Shown: positions 1 through 7,904 of the stretch, piece by piece
How the letters are laid out: every line of letters starts with the position of its first letter
How positions within the stretch are numbered: the first letter of the stretch is position 1
Assembly (NCBI RefSeq): GCF_038595005.1
Contig: NZ_CP151997.1
Location: 868,001 to 932,000 of the forward strand
Origin: Chryseomicrobium sp. FSL W7-1435
Lineage (GTDB): Bacteria > Bacillota > Bacilli > Bacillales_A > Planococcaceae
Direction: 5' to 3'
DNA length: 64,000 bases
Made by a program: the position numbers and the translations under genes
Notes under the pieces: generated by a model
What the model saw: the letters and a program-made list of their open reading frames with translations, nothing else
The model's database searches: none
What the model was told of the DNA's origin: nothing

Positions 1-2
1 GA

Positions 3-314
3 AAAGAGATTGTCCTAAACAGAGAGACACTTCAAGTGGAAAACTTATCAGAGGTGTTTGTGTTCCAAAAAGGCAATCGCTTTATTCGGTTACCGCTGTA
101 CCAACTGTTACTCGTTTCCGATGTTCACGATCATTTAAAGACGCTGATTGAGCCAGTCGCTGAACAAGAAAATGATGAAGAAGTATCTGAATTGATTCAA
201 GCGCTCGAGCGTGAAAATTTTGAACGTCTCATGGATAATGCGTTAACATTACGAGACGTCGATTTATTCTACCAATTATTAGCCAGCCAACATGACGGAG
301 GTACCTATGTTTAA
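3..314 (+). CDS. IDEAL-domain protein, 5' end outside window
   Basis: The reading frame is open to the left edge, so the true start lies upstream; the internal GTG at 36 has no convincing ribosome site. The visible 103 residues end in a segment (NALTLRDVDLFYQLL) that resembles the short IDEAL domain found at the C-terminus of small Bacilli proteins, where it acts in protein-protein contacts. The middle is acidic. The gene ends 12 bp before a strong hairpin. The function is unknown, and the IDEAL assignment is by pattern only. Confidence 0.6.
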   Translation, partial: KEIVLNRETLQVENLSEVFVFQKGNRFIRLPLYQLLLVSDVHDHLKTLIEPVAEQENDEEVSELIQALERENFERLMDNALTLRDVDLFYQLLASQHDGGTYV

Positions 315-325
315 CTCAACTCAAT

Positions 326-370
326 AAAAAGCATCTATCTTAACGAACCGCCGTTACGATAGATGCTTTT
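326..370. terminator. Bidirectional rho-independent terminator
   Basis: A perfect GCATCTATC/GATAGATGC stem is flanked by an A-run on the left and a T-run on the right, so it can serve the gene ending at 314 and a convergent minus-strand ORF ending at 377. Confidence 0.8.
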
Positions 371-376
371 ACTGTT

Positions 377-475
377 TTAAAAGAATGCGTTTAAGAATAG
401 CACGGAGAGTGTAGAGCCTATCAATCCAAATAAAATATCCCCCCAGCTAAACGACAAATCAATGAATTGCCGCAT
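377..475 (-). CDS. Possible 32-residue single-span membrane peptide
   Basis: On the minus strand an ATG (473-475) opens 32 codons reading MRQFIDLSFSW..., with one hydrophobic stretch rich in Ile, Leu, Phe and Gly. A GGGGCGG-type ribosome site lies about 7 bases upstream. The stop falls just before the bidirectional terminator at 326-370, as expected for a real convergent gene. I do not recognise the peptide. It could be a chance ORF; conservation in relatives would decide. Confidence 0.4.
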   Translation of the reverse strand: MRQFIDLSFSWGDILFGLIGSTLSVLFLNAFF

Positions 476-621
476 TGTAATCCGCCCCTTTCTATTACTA
501 AAGTAGTCGTCTAACTCCTTAAAAAGTTTCAGCAGAAATTATTTACGCGTTTCTATCGGTTTAATCACGTTCCATTAGACAAAATATGCTAGAATTATCC
601 TTATGGATGAGGAGGTCTATC

Positions 622-1299
622 ATGTTTTTTGAATTTCATTTTTGGCGGTATTTTTTCAACAGAGGATACCTACTAGAGAACCTAGCTGAAACTGAAACGA
701 TTCGTGGCTTAAAGAAACGCGTTGGCTTCGTGCTAATGTCTACGATACTTTTATACATACTTATGAATATTTGGGGAATGACAACTACGTCATTGACCTC
801 ACTATACGTACTTGGATTCCTTGATTCCTATGCGATTGCCCGCTGGATTTCCATTTTAGGGATTGTTTTATGGGCCTTGCTTTACTTTAGTTTTCACTTT
901 TTTGGGGTTAGCCAGTTGTTGCACATCCTTACAAAAATCCCGATTCGTTTTGCGGCCATTATGCAATTGTATGTGATTGCTACATTACTTATTGAAAAAG
1001 CCGTATTATTTTTCGTCTTCGCTCTTCTTGGCTATTCGACACATCTGTCGTTCCTATCATTTGGCCCATTAGCGGCTCAATTTTTAGATCAAAGCTATTT
1101 TCATTATTTCTTTAATCAGTTCTCAGTATTTACAGGTGTCGTAATTGCCATTCAACTACAATTTTTACGACGCTTTACGACGCTATCCACACCAATCTTA
1201 TTAGCAATCCTTCTTGGGATGACCGCTATCTTTGCGGCTGTCGTTGCGCTTGTCAGCGTGCTTCCCATTGATGGCTTCCTTTCAGGAGGTGGCTTCTAA
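622..1299 (+). CDS. Yip1-like integral membrane protein (YknW-like position)
   Basis: The protein has 225 residues with about five or six predicted membrane spans. I start it at ATG 622, which follows a GAGGAGGT ribosome site, rather than at the upstream in-frame ATG at 586. The layout (short soluble N-terminus, then paired hydrophobic segments) resembles Yip1-family proteins such as B. subtilis YknW. The stop overlaps the ATG of the next gene by one base, so the two are translationally coupled. YknW and YknX work with the ABC pair YknYZ in B. subtilis, but no such ABC genes are next to this pair. The family call is from pattern and context, without a search. Confidence 0.7.
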   Translation: MFFEFHFWRYFFNRGYLLENLAETETIRGLKKRVGFVLMSTILLYILMNIWGMTTTSLTSLYVLGFLDSYAIARWISILGIVLWALLYFSFHFFGVSQLLHILTKIPIRFAAIMQLYVIATLLIEKAVLFFVFALLGYSTHLSFLSFGPLAAQFLDQSYFHYFFNQFSVFTGVVIAIQLQFLRRFTTLSTPILLAILLGMTAIFAAVVALVSVLPIDGFLSGGGF

Positions 1300-2642
1300 T
1301 GATGCGTTTTTATACAATCGGTCTATCCATCGCCATCACGGCATTTCTAGCCGCTAACCTGATTCTAGTCTTCAAAGATGATAGCATCATTGCACGAAAT
1401 TATTACATTGATGAACATGTGCGTGTCGCAGAAGGCGATTACAAGCGTGAAATTGAAAAAGAAGCAGTCACAGTTCCTGCAACAACACTCTCCTTAACAC
1501 TCGACCGTGAGAACCTAGAAAATATGGTGGTTGAAGAGGGGGATCAAGTTGCGCTAGGTGATGCGATTGCTGTCCTTGATACAACTGACCGTGATCAACA
1601 ACGAGCTGAATGGGACGCAATGGTCGGTGCGTACCAAACCGAAATTCGCGACCTTCAAGCTGTTTTGACCACTTTACGAACTGCAAAAAGTCGTTCCAAT
1701 TCCACGACTTCGAGTACGGGACGCGCAACTTCCTCAGGTAATAGTCAAGATGAAGTCGTAGACGTCACGGTTAATCTGGACGTGGAAGTAGAAATCACAG
1801 AAGAGGCTACTTACGACAGTGCTATTGCCGCCACGGAGCAGCAGATTGCAGAAGTCGAGCGTGATCTATCTGTTGTTCAAGCCCAGCTATCTTACACGAC
1901 AGAGGACCTGCAGTTTGTGAGCCCGATCGATGGGGTAATTGAAGACATCGAAGAGTTAGAAAACCAAATTATTGTTCACGTTGTTCCAGAAGAAATGACA
2001 CTGGTGACATTTGTGGAAGAAAAGAATTGGCATGAAATTGAATCGGCATTACCGGTACAAGCCTATTCTACCCATCTGGCAACTATTTATTCAGCGCAAA
2101 TTGGTGGCAAAGGAACAATGCCTGTCACGGATAATCGCTGGAAAGAAATTCACGGCCAGTTTGAAACACAACCAGACCTTCCCTTATACGAGGTGCAAAT
2201 CACACCGAATGATCCATTAACTAGCTTACCTTTCGGAGCGAATGTCAACGTGACTATCACGACCGACGAAGCGACTGGAGCTATGCGCCTTCCAGACGAC
2301 TGGACACTTGTTCGTGACCTAGAGTATGCAGAAATCTATTCGATTTCTCAAGAAGGTCTGATCGGTCGCATTCCAGTGAATGTGGCATTCGATATGCCAG
2401 AAATTCAGTCTATCGTTATCAATGATGGACTCGTCAATGGACAGCTCGTCCTCAATGACAAATTCCGTCGTAATAACGCGCCTGCGTTCTTACCACATCC
2501 AATGGAAATGCCGAGCTGGGAAAGTATCAGAGCCCTCGGATGGCGCGATTACTTGGCGTTCCTTTTACAGAAACCTTATGTAGAAGCAGAAGTTGTCGAT
2601 CCACAAGTTGAACCTGAAGTTGACGACACTGACAACGAATAA
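1299..2642 (+). CDS. HlyD/RND-type membrane fusion protein (YknX-like)
   Basis: The protein has 447 residues with an N-terminal membrane anchor (about 7-25). A split barrel-sandwich (lipoyl-like) domain follows: its first half is near 55-95 (VVEEGDQVALGDAIAVLD) and its second half near 205-235 (FVSPIDGVIEDIEEL). Between them lies a coiled coil with a Ser/Thr-rich insertion around 125-150. A beta-barrel and an acidic C-terminal tail follow. Such proteins sit outside the membrane and link an inner-membrane transporter to its substrate path or partners. It is coupled to the Yip1-like gene upstream and ends at its own terminator. The cognate transporter is not visible. Confidence 0.82.
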   Translation: MMRFYTIGLSIAITAFLAANLILVFKDDSIIARNYYIDEHVRVAEGDYKREIEKEAVTVPATTLSLTLDRENLENMVVEEGDQVALGDAIAVLDTTDRDQQRAEWDAMVGAYQTEIRDLQAVLTTLRTAKSRSNSTTSSTGRATSSGNSQDEVVDVTVNLDVEVEITEEATYDSAIAATEQQIAEVERDLSVVQAQLSYTTEDLQFVSPIDGVIEDIEELENQIIVHVVPEEMTLVTFVEEKNWHEIESALPVQAYSTHLATIYSAQIGGKGTMPVTDNRWKEIHGQFETQPDLPLYEVQITPNDPLTSLPFGANVNVTITTDEATGAMRLPDDWTLVRDLEYAEIYSISQEGLIGRIPVNVAFDMPEIQSIVINDGLVNGQLVLNDKFRRNNAPAFLPHPMEMPSWESIRALGWRDYLAFLLQKPYVEAEVVDPQVEPEVDDTDNE

Positions 2643-2648
2643 TCACTG

Positions 2649-2684
2649 AACGACATGCTCCTAACCGGGCGTGTCGTTTTTTTG
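2649..2684 (+). terminator. Rho-independent terminator after the HlyD-like gene
   Basis: An AACGACATGC/GCGTGTCGTT stem with one wobble pair is followed by seven T residues. Confidence 0.75.
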
Positions 2685-2696
2685 TTAGGAATGGCT

Positions 2697-2875
2697 TCCT
2701 CGCTCACGCCATCCTTTTACAAAATTTCAGGGCATTCTGTTCCGCATCTAGCGCAATCGAGCTCCACAGGCTTGAAATCCCCGCAAAATGCTGACGCGAG
2801 CAAGGAAGCAAAGAACGCTTCCTCGCTCACGCCATCATTTTACAAAATTTCAGGACAGCCTGTTCCGCATCTAAG
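2697..2875 (+). repeat. ~124-bp structured repeat module, about 1.4 copies
   Basis: The block starting CCTCGCTCACGCC recurs 123 bp later (2698 and 2821), so one full unit and a partial second are present. Within the unit, ACAGGC can pair with a segment matching GCCTGT, and a second short inverted repeat surrounds the middle. The same unit type is at 26489-26638 and is related in layout to the 126-bp tandem at 7055-7735. It ends about 25 bp before a TATACT-like -10 hexamer upstream of yhdT. Confidence 0.7.
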
Positions 2876-2935
2876 GAAAAAGGAGTATACTTTCAGTCAT
2901 ACATACAAATTTAGTCAACCGAAAGAAGGGGTGTT

Positions 2936-3199
2936 ATGGACGCTCGTTTCAAGATCGCTCACCGGGAAGCCAAGATAGGCGTCGGCTTAGCCATCATTCA
3001 TTTCGTGTGGTGGTTCGGTTTTGCTTATGGACTAGGCAGCCAACCGGTGGAAGAATACACCTATATCCTGGGGTTTCCAGCGTGGTTTTTTTATAGTTGT
3101 ATTGTCAGCTTTGTTTTAATTTCGATCACCATTAGCTTCCTTGCCAAGTTTGTATTGAAGGAAGTGCCATTTGACGACGAGGAGGAAACGCAACTATGA
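2936..3199 (+). CDS. yhdT: YhdT-family small subunit of pantothenate symporter
   Basis: The protein has 87 residues with two strong membrane spans (about 15-36 and 50-75), a basic N-terminus and an acidic tail, matching the DUF997/YhdT family. Members are encoded directly before panF in many bacteria and are thought to assist it. The ATG at 2936 has a GAAGGGGT ribosome site. The stop overlaps the panF ATG (ATGA, 4 bases), so translation is probably coupled. Confidence 0.85.
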   Translation: MDARFKIAHREAKIGVGLAIIHFVWWFGFAYGLGSQPVEEYTYILGFPAWFFYSCIVSFVLISITISFLAKFVLKEVPFDDEEETQL

Positions 3200-4638
3200 A
3201 CTGGGGTGTTTTACTGCCGCTCGTCATTTTTTTGATTGCTATTTTTGCTACGGGTTGGATTGCTAGTCGCCAGAAAGCGGGATCATCCAACTTCTTGAAT
3301 GACTATTTCTTAGGTGGACGTGAACTCGGTGGCTTTGTGTTAGCAATGACCATGGTCGCGACCTATGGCAGTGCGTCTAGTTTCTTAGGAGGTCCTGGAA
3401 CTGCTTATTCCATGGGGTTCGGGTGGGTTTTGCTAGCGATGACACAAGTCGTGACTGGCTATTTCGTGCTGCTCATTCTCGGGAAAAAATTCGCCATCCT
3501 ATCCCGTCGCTATAAAGCAATAACCCTCATTGATTTCTTGAAAGCCCGCTACAATAGCCCGTTCGTTGCCATCTTATCAGCAATTGCTATCGTTATTTTC
3601 TTATTTTCGGCAATGACAGCGCAGTGGGTGGGGGGAGCCCGTCTGATTGAGACCGTTACTGGACTCAGCTACACATCGGCCCTCTTTATTTTTGTGGTAT
3701 CTGTTCTTATCTATGTGACGACCGGTGGGTTTCGGGCTGTTGCCCTAACAGATGCTGTCCAAGGATCCATCATGGTGATCGGCACAACAATTCTGTTGAT
3801 TGCTGTCATTATCGCAGGAGGCGGAATTCCAAACATCATGCAAGACTTGCTGTCAGAAAATCCGAATTTGGTGACGCCTTACGGAAGCGAAGGGAACTTG
3901 ACTGCTGCCTATGTTTCCTCTTTCTGGATCCTGGTCGGGGTCGGTGTAGTCGGTCTTCCGCAAATCGCAGTTCGTGCCATGTCCTACAAAACATCTCGTG
4001 GTATGCACCGAGCGCTAGTCATCGGGACGATTGTGACCGGTTTTATCATGCTGAATATGCACTTGATCGGGGTATTTGCACGTGCTGTTATGCCAGGCAT
4101 TGAAGTGCCAGATACAGTCATTCCAGTTATTGCATTAGAAGTTCTTCCGCCTTGGCTTGCTGGAATCGTACTGGCGGCACCGCTAGCCGCGATTATGTCG
4201 ACCGTCGATTCTCTGTTGTTACTCGTCAGTTCTTCTGTAGTGAAGGATGTCTATTTAAGCTATATTCAGCCAAACGCTTCAATGAAAACCGTTAAACGAC
4301 TTAGCTTTGGAGTGACAGCTGTGTTGGGTTCAATTGTCTTTGTTCTAGCCGTTGATCCGCCAGAGTTGCTGATTTTCTTGAACCTTTTTGCATTCGGAGG
4401 ACTGGAAGCCGCTTTTATTTGGCCGATAGTCTTAGGGCTTTACTGGAAATACGGCAATAAGTACGGAGCGATTGCCTCGATGTTAACAGGAATAATTGGC
4501 TACATTGCCCTGCACTTTTACAATACAGCGAATGGCAATCTATTCGGTATTCACACAGTTGTCGTGCCAGTCGTACTCTCATTTATTGCTTATATCGTTT
4601 TTAGTTTGCTAATCAAACGTCAGGTCTATCGCTACTAA
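3196..4638 (+). CDS. panF: Sodium/pantothenate symporter
   Basis: The protein has 480 residues, close to the usual PanF length, with about 13 hydrophobic segments. Solute:sodium symporter motifs are visible: NDYFLGGRELGGFVLAMTM near 34-52, the GSASSFLGGPGTAYSMG segment near 58-72 and a conserved TTGGFRAVALTDAVQG near 175-190. It imports pantothenate, the coenzyme A precursor, using the sodium gradient. The yhdT overlap supports PanF over other members of the symporter family. Confidence 0.93.
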   Translation: MNWGVLLPLVIFLIAIFATGWIASRQKAGSSNFLNDYFLGGRELGGFVLAMTMVATYGSASSFLGGPGTAYSMGFGWVLLAMTQVVTGYFVLLILGKKFAILSRRYKAITLIDFLKARYNSPFVAILSAIAIVIFLFSAMTAQWVGGARLIETVTGLSYTSALFIFVVSVLIYVTTGGFRAVALTDAVQGSIMVIGTTILLIAVIIAGGGIPNIMQDLLSENPNLVTPYGSEGNLTAAYVSSFWILVGVGVVGLPQIAVRAMSYKTSRGMHRALVIGTIVTGFIMLNMHLIGVFARAVMPGIEVPDTVIPVIALEVLPPWLAGIVLAAPLAAIMSTVDSLLLLVSSSVVKDVYLSYIQPNASMKTVKRLSFGVTAVLGSIVFVLAVDPPELLIFLNLFAFGGLEAAFIWPIVLGLYWKYGNKYGAIASMLTGIIGYIALHFYNTANGNLFGIHTVVVPVVLSFIAYIVFSLLIKRQVYRY

Positions 4639-4654
4639 AGAAAGGAGGCGGACC

Positions 4655-5575
4655 GTGAGTAAAGTCAAAATTTATTGGATGCTTGTCGGCGTTATGTTTG
4701 TCTGGGGAGCCAATGTGCCGATGTTGAAATTTATCGGGACCCATGTGCCGCCTGTTACCGTAACGGGAATTCGTATTTTGATGGCAAGTCTGACCGTTTT
4801 TCTTATTTTGAAGTTGTTCAAAATTTTACGCCTTCCTACAAGACGTGAATGGAACTACATACTGATTGGTTCATTGTCCAATGTATGGCTCCATCATCTA
4901 TTTTTAAATCTAGGACTCGCAGAAACTTCCGCGACTTCCGGAGGATTGATTCTTGGAATGGGGCCCATATTGACGGCCATTTCAGCTGCTATTTTTCTAA
5001 AATATTTTCCTTCGAAATTACAATGGCTCGGCTTGTTTTTGGGGATTTCCGGAGTAACAATTGCCGTGCTCGTTGGGTCTAATGGACTCGATACAAACAT
5101 TGGAGATTTGTATATTTTCATTTCCATCTTGTCACAGGTCCTGAGCTATATGGTGGTGGTGAAAGCCGCTCGAACCTTAGATCCTCGCGTGATGACGGCG
5201 TATATGATGGGGGTCGGGTCAATTGGCCTGATTATCACAAGCCTAATCATGGAACCAGGCGGAATGGTCGAATTTCTCGACGCGCCACCTCTTTTCTGGC
5301 TCATCTTCCTGGCTTCGGGACTGATTTCAACAGCCATCGGTCACATGATTTATAACTACGCCATCGGAAAAGCAGGAGCCACACAATCCGCAATTTTCAT
5401 GAACTTGAACCCATTGTTTGCGATGATTCTTTCCAGTTTGTTCTTAGGAGAGATCTTAACCATTCGTCACTTCGTCGGATTCTTGTTGATTGTTGCCGGA
5501 GTGATGCTCGGTTCCGGTGCTGCTGAAGATCTCTACAAAAAGCATAAAGCGAAACGAACCATTCCTACTGAATAA
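4655..5575 (+). CDS. EamA-family (DMT superfamily) transporter
   Basis: The protein has 306 residues with ten hydrophobic segments arranged as two EamA repeats (about 8-140 and 150-290). Each repeat has the usual small-residue helices, and MNLNPLFAMILSSLFLGE is typical of the second. The GTG start at 4655 follows AGGAGGCGG. Members export amino acids or other metabolites across the inner membrane; the substrate cannot be read here. It lies 16 bases after panF and is probably co-transcribed with it. Confidence 0.9.
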   Translation: MSKVKIYWMLVGVMFVWGANVPMLKFIGTHVPPVTVTGIRILMASLTVFLILKLFKILRLPTRREWNYILIGSLSNVWLHHLFLNLGLAETSATSGGLILGMGPILTAISAAIFLKYFPSKLQWLGLFLGISGVTIAVLVGSNGLDTNIGDLYIFISILSQVLSYMVVVKAARTLDPRVMTAYMMGVGSIGLIITSLIMEPGGMVEFLDAPPLFWLIFLASGLISTAIGHMIYNYAIGKAGATQSAIFMNLNPLFAMILSSLFLGEILTIRHFVGFLLIVAGVMLGSGAAEDLYKKHKAKRTIPTE

Positions 5576-5591
5576 GAGGAGTGGTTTTTTG
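5558..5591 (+). terminator. Rho-independent terminator overlapping the EamA stop codon
   Basis: ACCATTCCT pairs with AGGAGTGGT (one wobble), followed by six T residues. The left arm lies inside the coding region and the stop codon is in the loop region. Confidence 0.75.
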
Positions 5592-5677
5592 TTAAGCGGA
5601 ATAAATTACTATTTCCTACGTCTGGAAACCTATAAAGAGAAAAAATACTAAGCCTTATTACCTGAAAATTCTGCTAT

Positions 5678-5707
5678 ACCCCCTAAAATGTGAAGTACTA
5701 CCACGAA
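5678..5707 (+). promoter_or_regulatory. SigI-like promoter before the secreted Lys/Glu-rich gene
   Basis: TACCCCCTAAAA is followed 20 bases after the C-run by CGAATAG. The same two words occur before sigI (7733-7761) with a 19-base spacer. SigI promoters are known for a C-rich -35 and a CGAA -10. The spacing should be checked against mapped SigI starts. Confidence 0.45.
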
Positions 5708-5762
5708 TAGCTTGGCGTACACCGTTCTCGCGGTGATAACTATCTCTATGAGGTGATGGATA

Positions 5763-6797
5763 ATGAAAAATCGTAACTGGAAACGTATGACAGCAACAGC
5801 ATTGATCGCAACCATGACGGTTACAGGAGCCACATATGCATGGGCAGACGAATACAAATCTGTTTCAGTAGCAGACGTGAAAGAAGTAACAGAAACTCCT
5901 AAAGTCGATCCAACTGATGTTGAAAATGACAATCTCTACGAAGAAACAGCACCTTCAACGGAAGACTTAATCGCTGTTTACCAAGAGCGAATCGTGAAGT
6001 TGAACGAATTGATCGCTATGATTGAGGACGAAGAAATTACAGCATTATTAACACAAGCTATAGAGCGCTTTGAAGCAAAAATTAATGACTTAACAACAGA
6101 CGAAGAGGAAACTGAAGAAGAACCTACTGAAGGCGAAGAACCAGTGGTTGAAGAGCCAGTTGAAGAAGAGCCACCAGTTATAGAAGAACCTGTTGAAGAT
6201 GACACAGAACTTGAAATGAAGAAAGAGCAACTAGCGTTTAAAATCGCAATCCTGACAAAAGTTTATGACCAAGTCGGAAGCGATCAAGCGCGTGCAGCTA
6301 TCCAAAAAAATATCGAGAAATTCCAAGCGCAACTTGATGCATTGAATGAAGAAGCGCCAGTAGTAGAAGAACCAGTGGTTGAAGAACCGGTCGAAGAAAC
6401 GCCAGTAACTGAAGAACCGACAACTGAAGAAGAACCTACTGAATCAGTACCAGTAGTAGCTGGTAAAGTAAAAGCAGAAGAAAAGAAACAAAAAGCGCAA
6501 GAAAAAGTTGAAAAATCTGCAGTGAAAGCAGAAGAAAAGAAACAAAAAGCGCAAGAAAAAGTTGAAAAAGCTGCAGTGAAGACAGAAGAAAAGAAAGCTG
6601 CAGTGAAGACAGAAGAAAAGAAAGCTGCTGCTGAAGCAAAAGCACAAGAAGCTCAAGCAAAAGCAGAAGAGAAAAAAGCTGCTGCTGAGACAAAAGGACA
6701 AGAAGGCAAAGCAAAAGCAGACGAGAAAAAGTCTGAAGCAAAAGACAAAGGTAATGGCAAAGGAAATGGCAACGGGAACGGTAACGGAAACAACTAA
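5763..6797 (+). CDS. Secreted Lys/Glu-rich repetitive protein, unknown function
   Basis: The protein has 344 residues. A signal peptide (about 1-28, ending ATYAWA) is followed by two similar short helical segments (about 65-100 and 150-195). These are separated by acidic EEPVVEEP-type linkers. A long charged coiled-coil-like tract of KAEEKKQKAQEKVEK repeats (about 240-330) follows, and a GNGKGNGNGNGN tail ends the protein. The ATG follows GAGGTGATGG. I do not recognise a catalytic domain; a wall-associated or structural role is inferred from composition only. Its upstream region carries the same SigI-like words as sigI, suggesting membership of that regulon. Confidence 0.75.
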   Translation: MKNRNWKRMTATALIATMTVTGATYAWADEYKSVSVADVKEVTETPKVDPTDVENDNLYEETAPSTEDLIAVYQERIVKLNELIAMIEDEEITALLTQAIERFEAKINDLTTDEEETEEEPTEGEEPVVEEPVEEEPPVIEEPVEDDTELEMKKEQLAFKIAILTKVYDQVGSDQARAAIQKNIEKFQAQLDALNEEAPVVEEPVVEEPVEETPVTEEPTTEEEPTESVPVVAGKVKAEEKKQKAQEKVEKSAVKAEEKKQKAQEKVEKAAVKTEEKKAAVKTEEKKAAAEAKAQEAQAKAEEKKAAAETKGQEGKAKADEKKSEAKDKGNGKGNGNGNGNGNN

Positions 6798-6843
6798 TTT
6801 TAGAACTTCTATATGCTGAAATAAAACTAAGTTATGTGAAAAA

Positions 6844-6968
6844 GTTGAATGGAGTGGAGGGGTTGACTCCAGTGGGATCTGAAGTCGGAACGTGAGACCC
6901 CGCAGGAGCTTGCGACGAGGAGACTCACGACGCGCCCACGGAAAGCAGCCCCGGAACGGAACTCAACG
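6844..6968 (+). repeat. Bacillaceae-type dispersed repeat, copy 1
   Basis: This ~125-bp GC-richer block starts near GTTGAATGGAGTGG, contains GACCCCGCAGGAGC and CGCGCCCACGG, and ends GGAACTCAAC. Near-identical copies lie at 22321-22445 and 55853-55977, and a 3' fragment at 54174-54213. The ends are partly complementary (GTTGA/TCAAC). I recognise similar sequences as abundant intergenic repeats in Bacillaceae. Confidence 0.8.
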
Positions 6969-6969
6969 C

Positions 6970-7018
6970 AAATCAGTAGGTTCTCTGGAATTCAATCTAG
7001 AGTACCTGCTGATTTTAC
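6970..7018 (+). terminator. Hairpin terminator linked to dispersed repeat copy 1
   Basis: AAATCAGTAGG... pairs with ...CCTGCTGATTT around an inner CTCTGGAATTC/TCTAGAG stem, followed by T-rich sequence. The same arrangement of repeat then hairpin is seen after the other two copies. Confidence 0.65.
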
Positions 7019-7054
7019 TTTTGTTATAGATTTTTACTTGGTTTGAATCCCTCG

Positions 7055-7735
7055 CCTGATTTCCTCGGAGTTTCTAGATTAGGCGGTTCCACATCTCATT
7101 TGCAATCAAGTTGCACCGCCCAGAAACACGCTCCAAAATCATTCGCACCCATAGAGGCAAAGAGCGCCTCTACGGGCACGCCTGATTTCCTCGGAGTTTC
7201 TAGATTAGGCGGTTCCACATCTCATTTGCAATCAAGTTGCACCGTCCAGAAACACGCTCCAAAATCATTCGCACCCATAGAGGCAAAGAGCGCCTCTACG
7301 GGCACGCCTGATTTCCTCGGAGTTTCTAGATAGGGCGGTTCCACATCTCATTTGCAATCAAGTTGCACCGCCCAGAAACACGCTCCAAAATCATTCGCAC
7401 CCATAGAGGCAAAGAGCGCCTCTACGGGCACGCCTGATTTCCTCGGAGTTTCTAGATAGGGCGGTTCCACATCTCATTTGCAATCAAGTTGCACCGCCCA
7501 GAAACACGCTCCAAAATCATTCGCACCCATAGAGGCAAAGAGCGCCTCTACGGGCACGCCTGATTTCCTCGGAGTTTCTAGATTAGGCGGTTCCACATCT
7601 CATTTGCAATCAAGTTACACCGCCCAGAAACACGCTCCAAAATCATTCGCACCCATAGAGGCAAAGAGCGCCTCTACGGGCACGCCTGATTTCCTCGGAG
7701 TTTCTAGATTAGGCGGTTCCACATCTCAAACTACC
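7055..7735 (+). repeat. 126-bp tandem repeat, about 5.4 copies
   Basis: CCTGATTTCCTCGG recurs at 7055, 7181, 7307, 7433, 7559 and 7685, an exact 126-bp period. Copies differ by only a few substitutions (for example TAG/TTAG near 7333 and 7459). Each unit holds complementary segments GGCGGT and ACCGCC, and AGAGGC and GCCTCT. Because 126 is divisible by three, long open frames run through the array; they are by-products, with no ribosome site and in-frame stops in some units. It is a member of the ~125-bp module family and ends at the SigI-like promoter of sigI. Confidence 0.92.
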
Positions 7736-7761
7736 CCCTAAAAACAATGGACCTATCCGAA
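7733..7761 (+). promoter_or_regulatory. SigI-like promoter before sigI
   Basis: TACCCCCTAAAA followed by CCGAATAG, 19 bases between ACCCCC and CGAA. This fits the C-rich -35 and CGAA -10 of SigI promoters and would give the autoregulation known for sigI in B. subtilis. A separate TATGGTAAACT near 7858 may be a housekeeping promoter. Confidence 0.5.
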
Positions 7762-7904
7762 TAGTACTATGTAGAACAACCAATCAAAATTAGCGGAGCG
7801 GTGCACTCTACTCAACGCCTGACAAATCAAGAACTGTTCTTTCACTCGATATCTTCTATGGTAAACTAGAAGAAATGTGAGATTCGAAAGAACGGAGGGG
7901 TGAC

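Noticed and set aside
2655-2978. A 107-residue ORF before yhdT
   Set aside because: It begins inside a terminator, covers the repeated modules and overlaps yhdT in another frame.
7043-7741. Open frames of 87-96 residues through the 126-bp array
   Set aside because: They exist because the period is a multiple of three; some units carry stops, no ribosome site is present, and the same unit elsewhere is not in frame.
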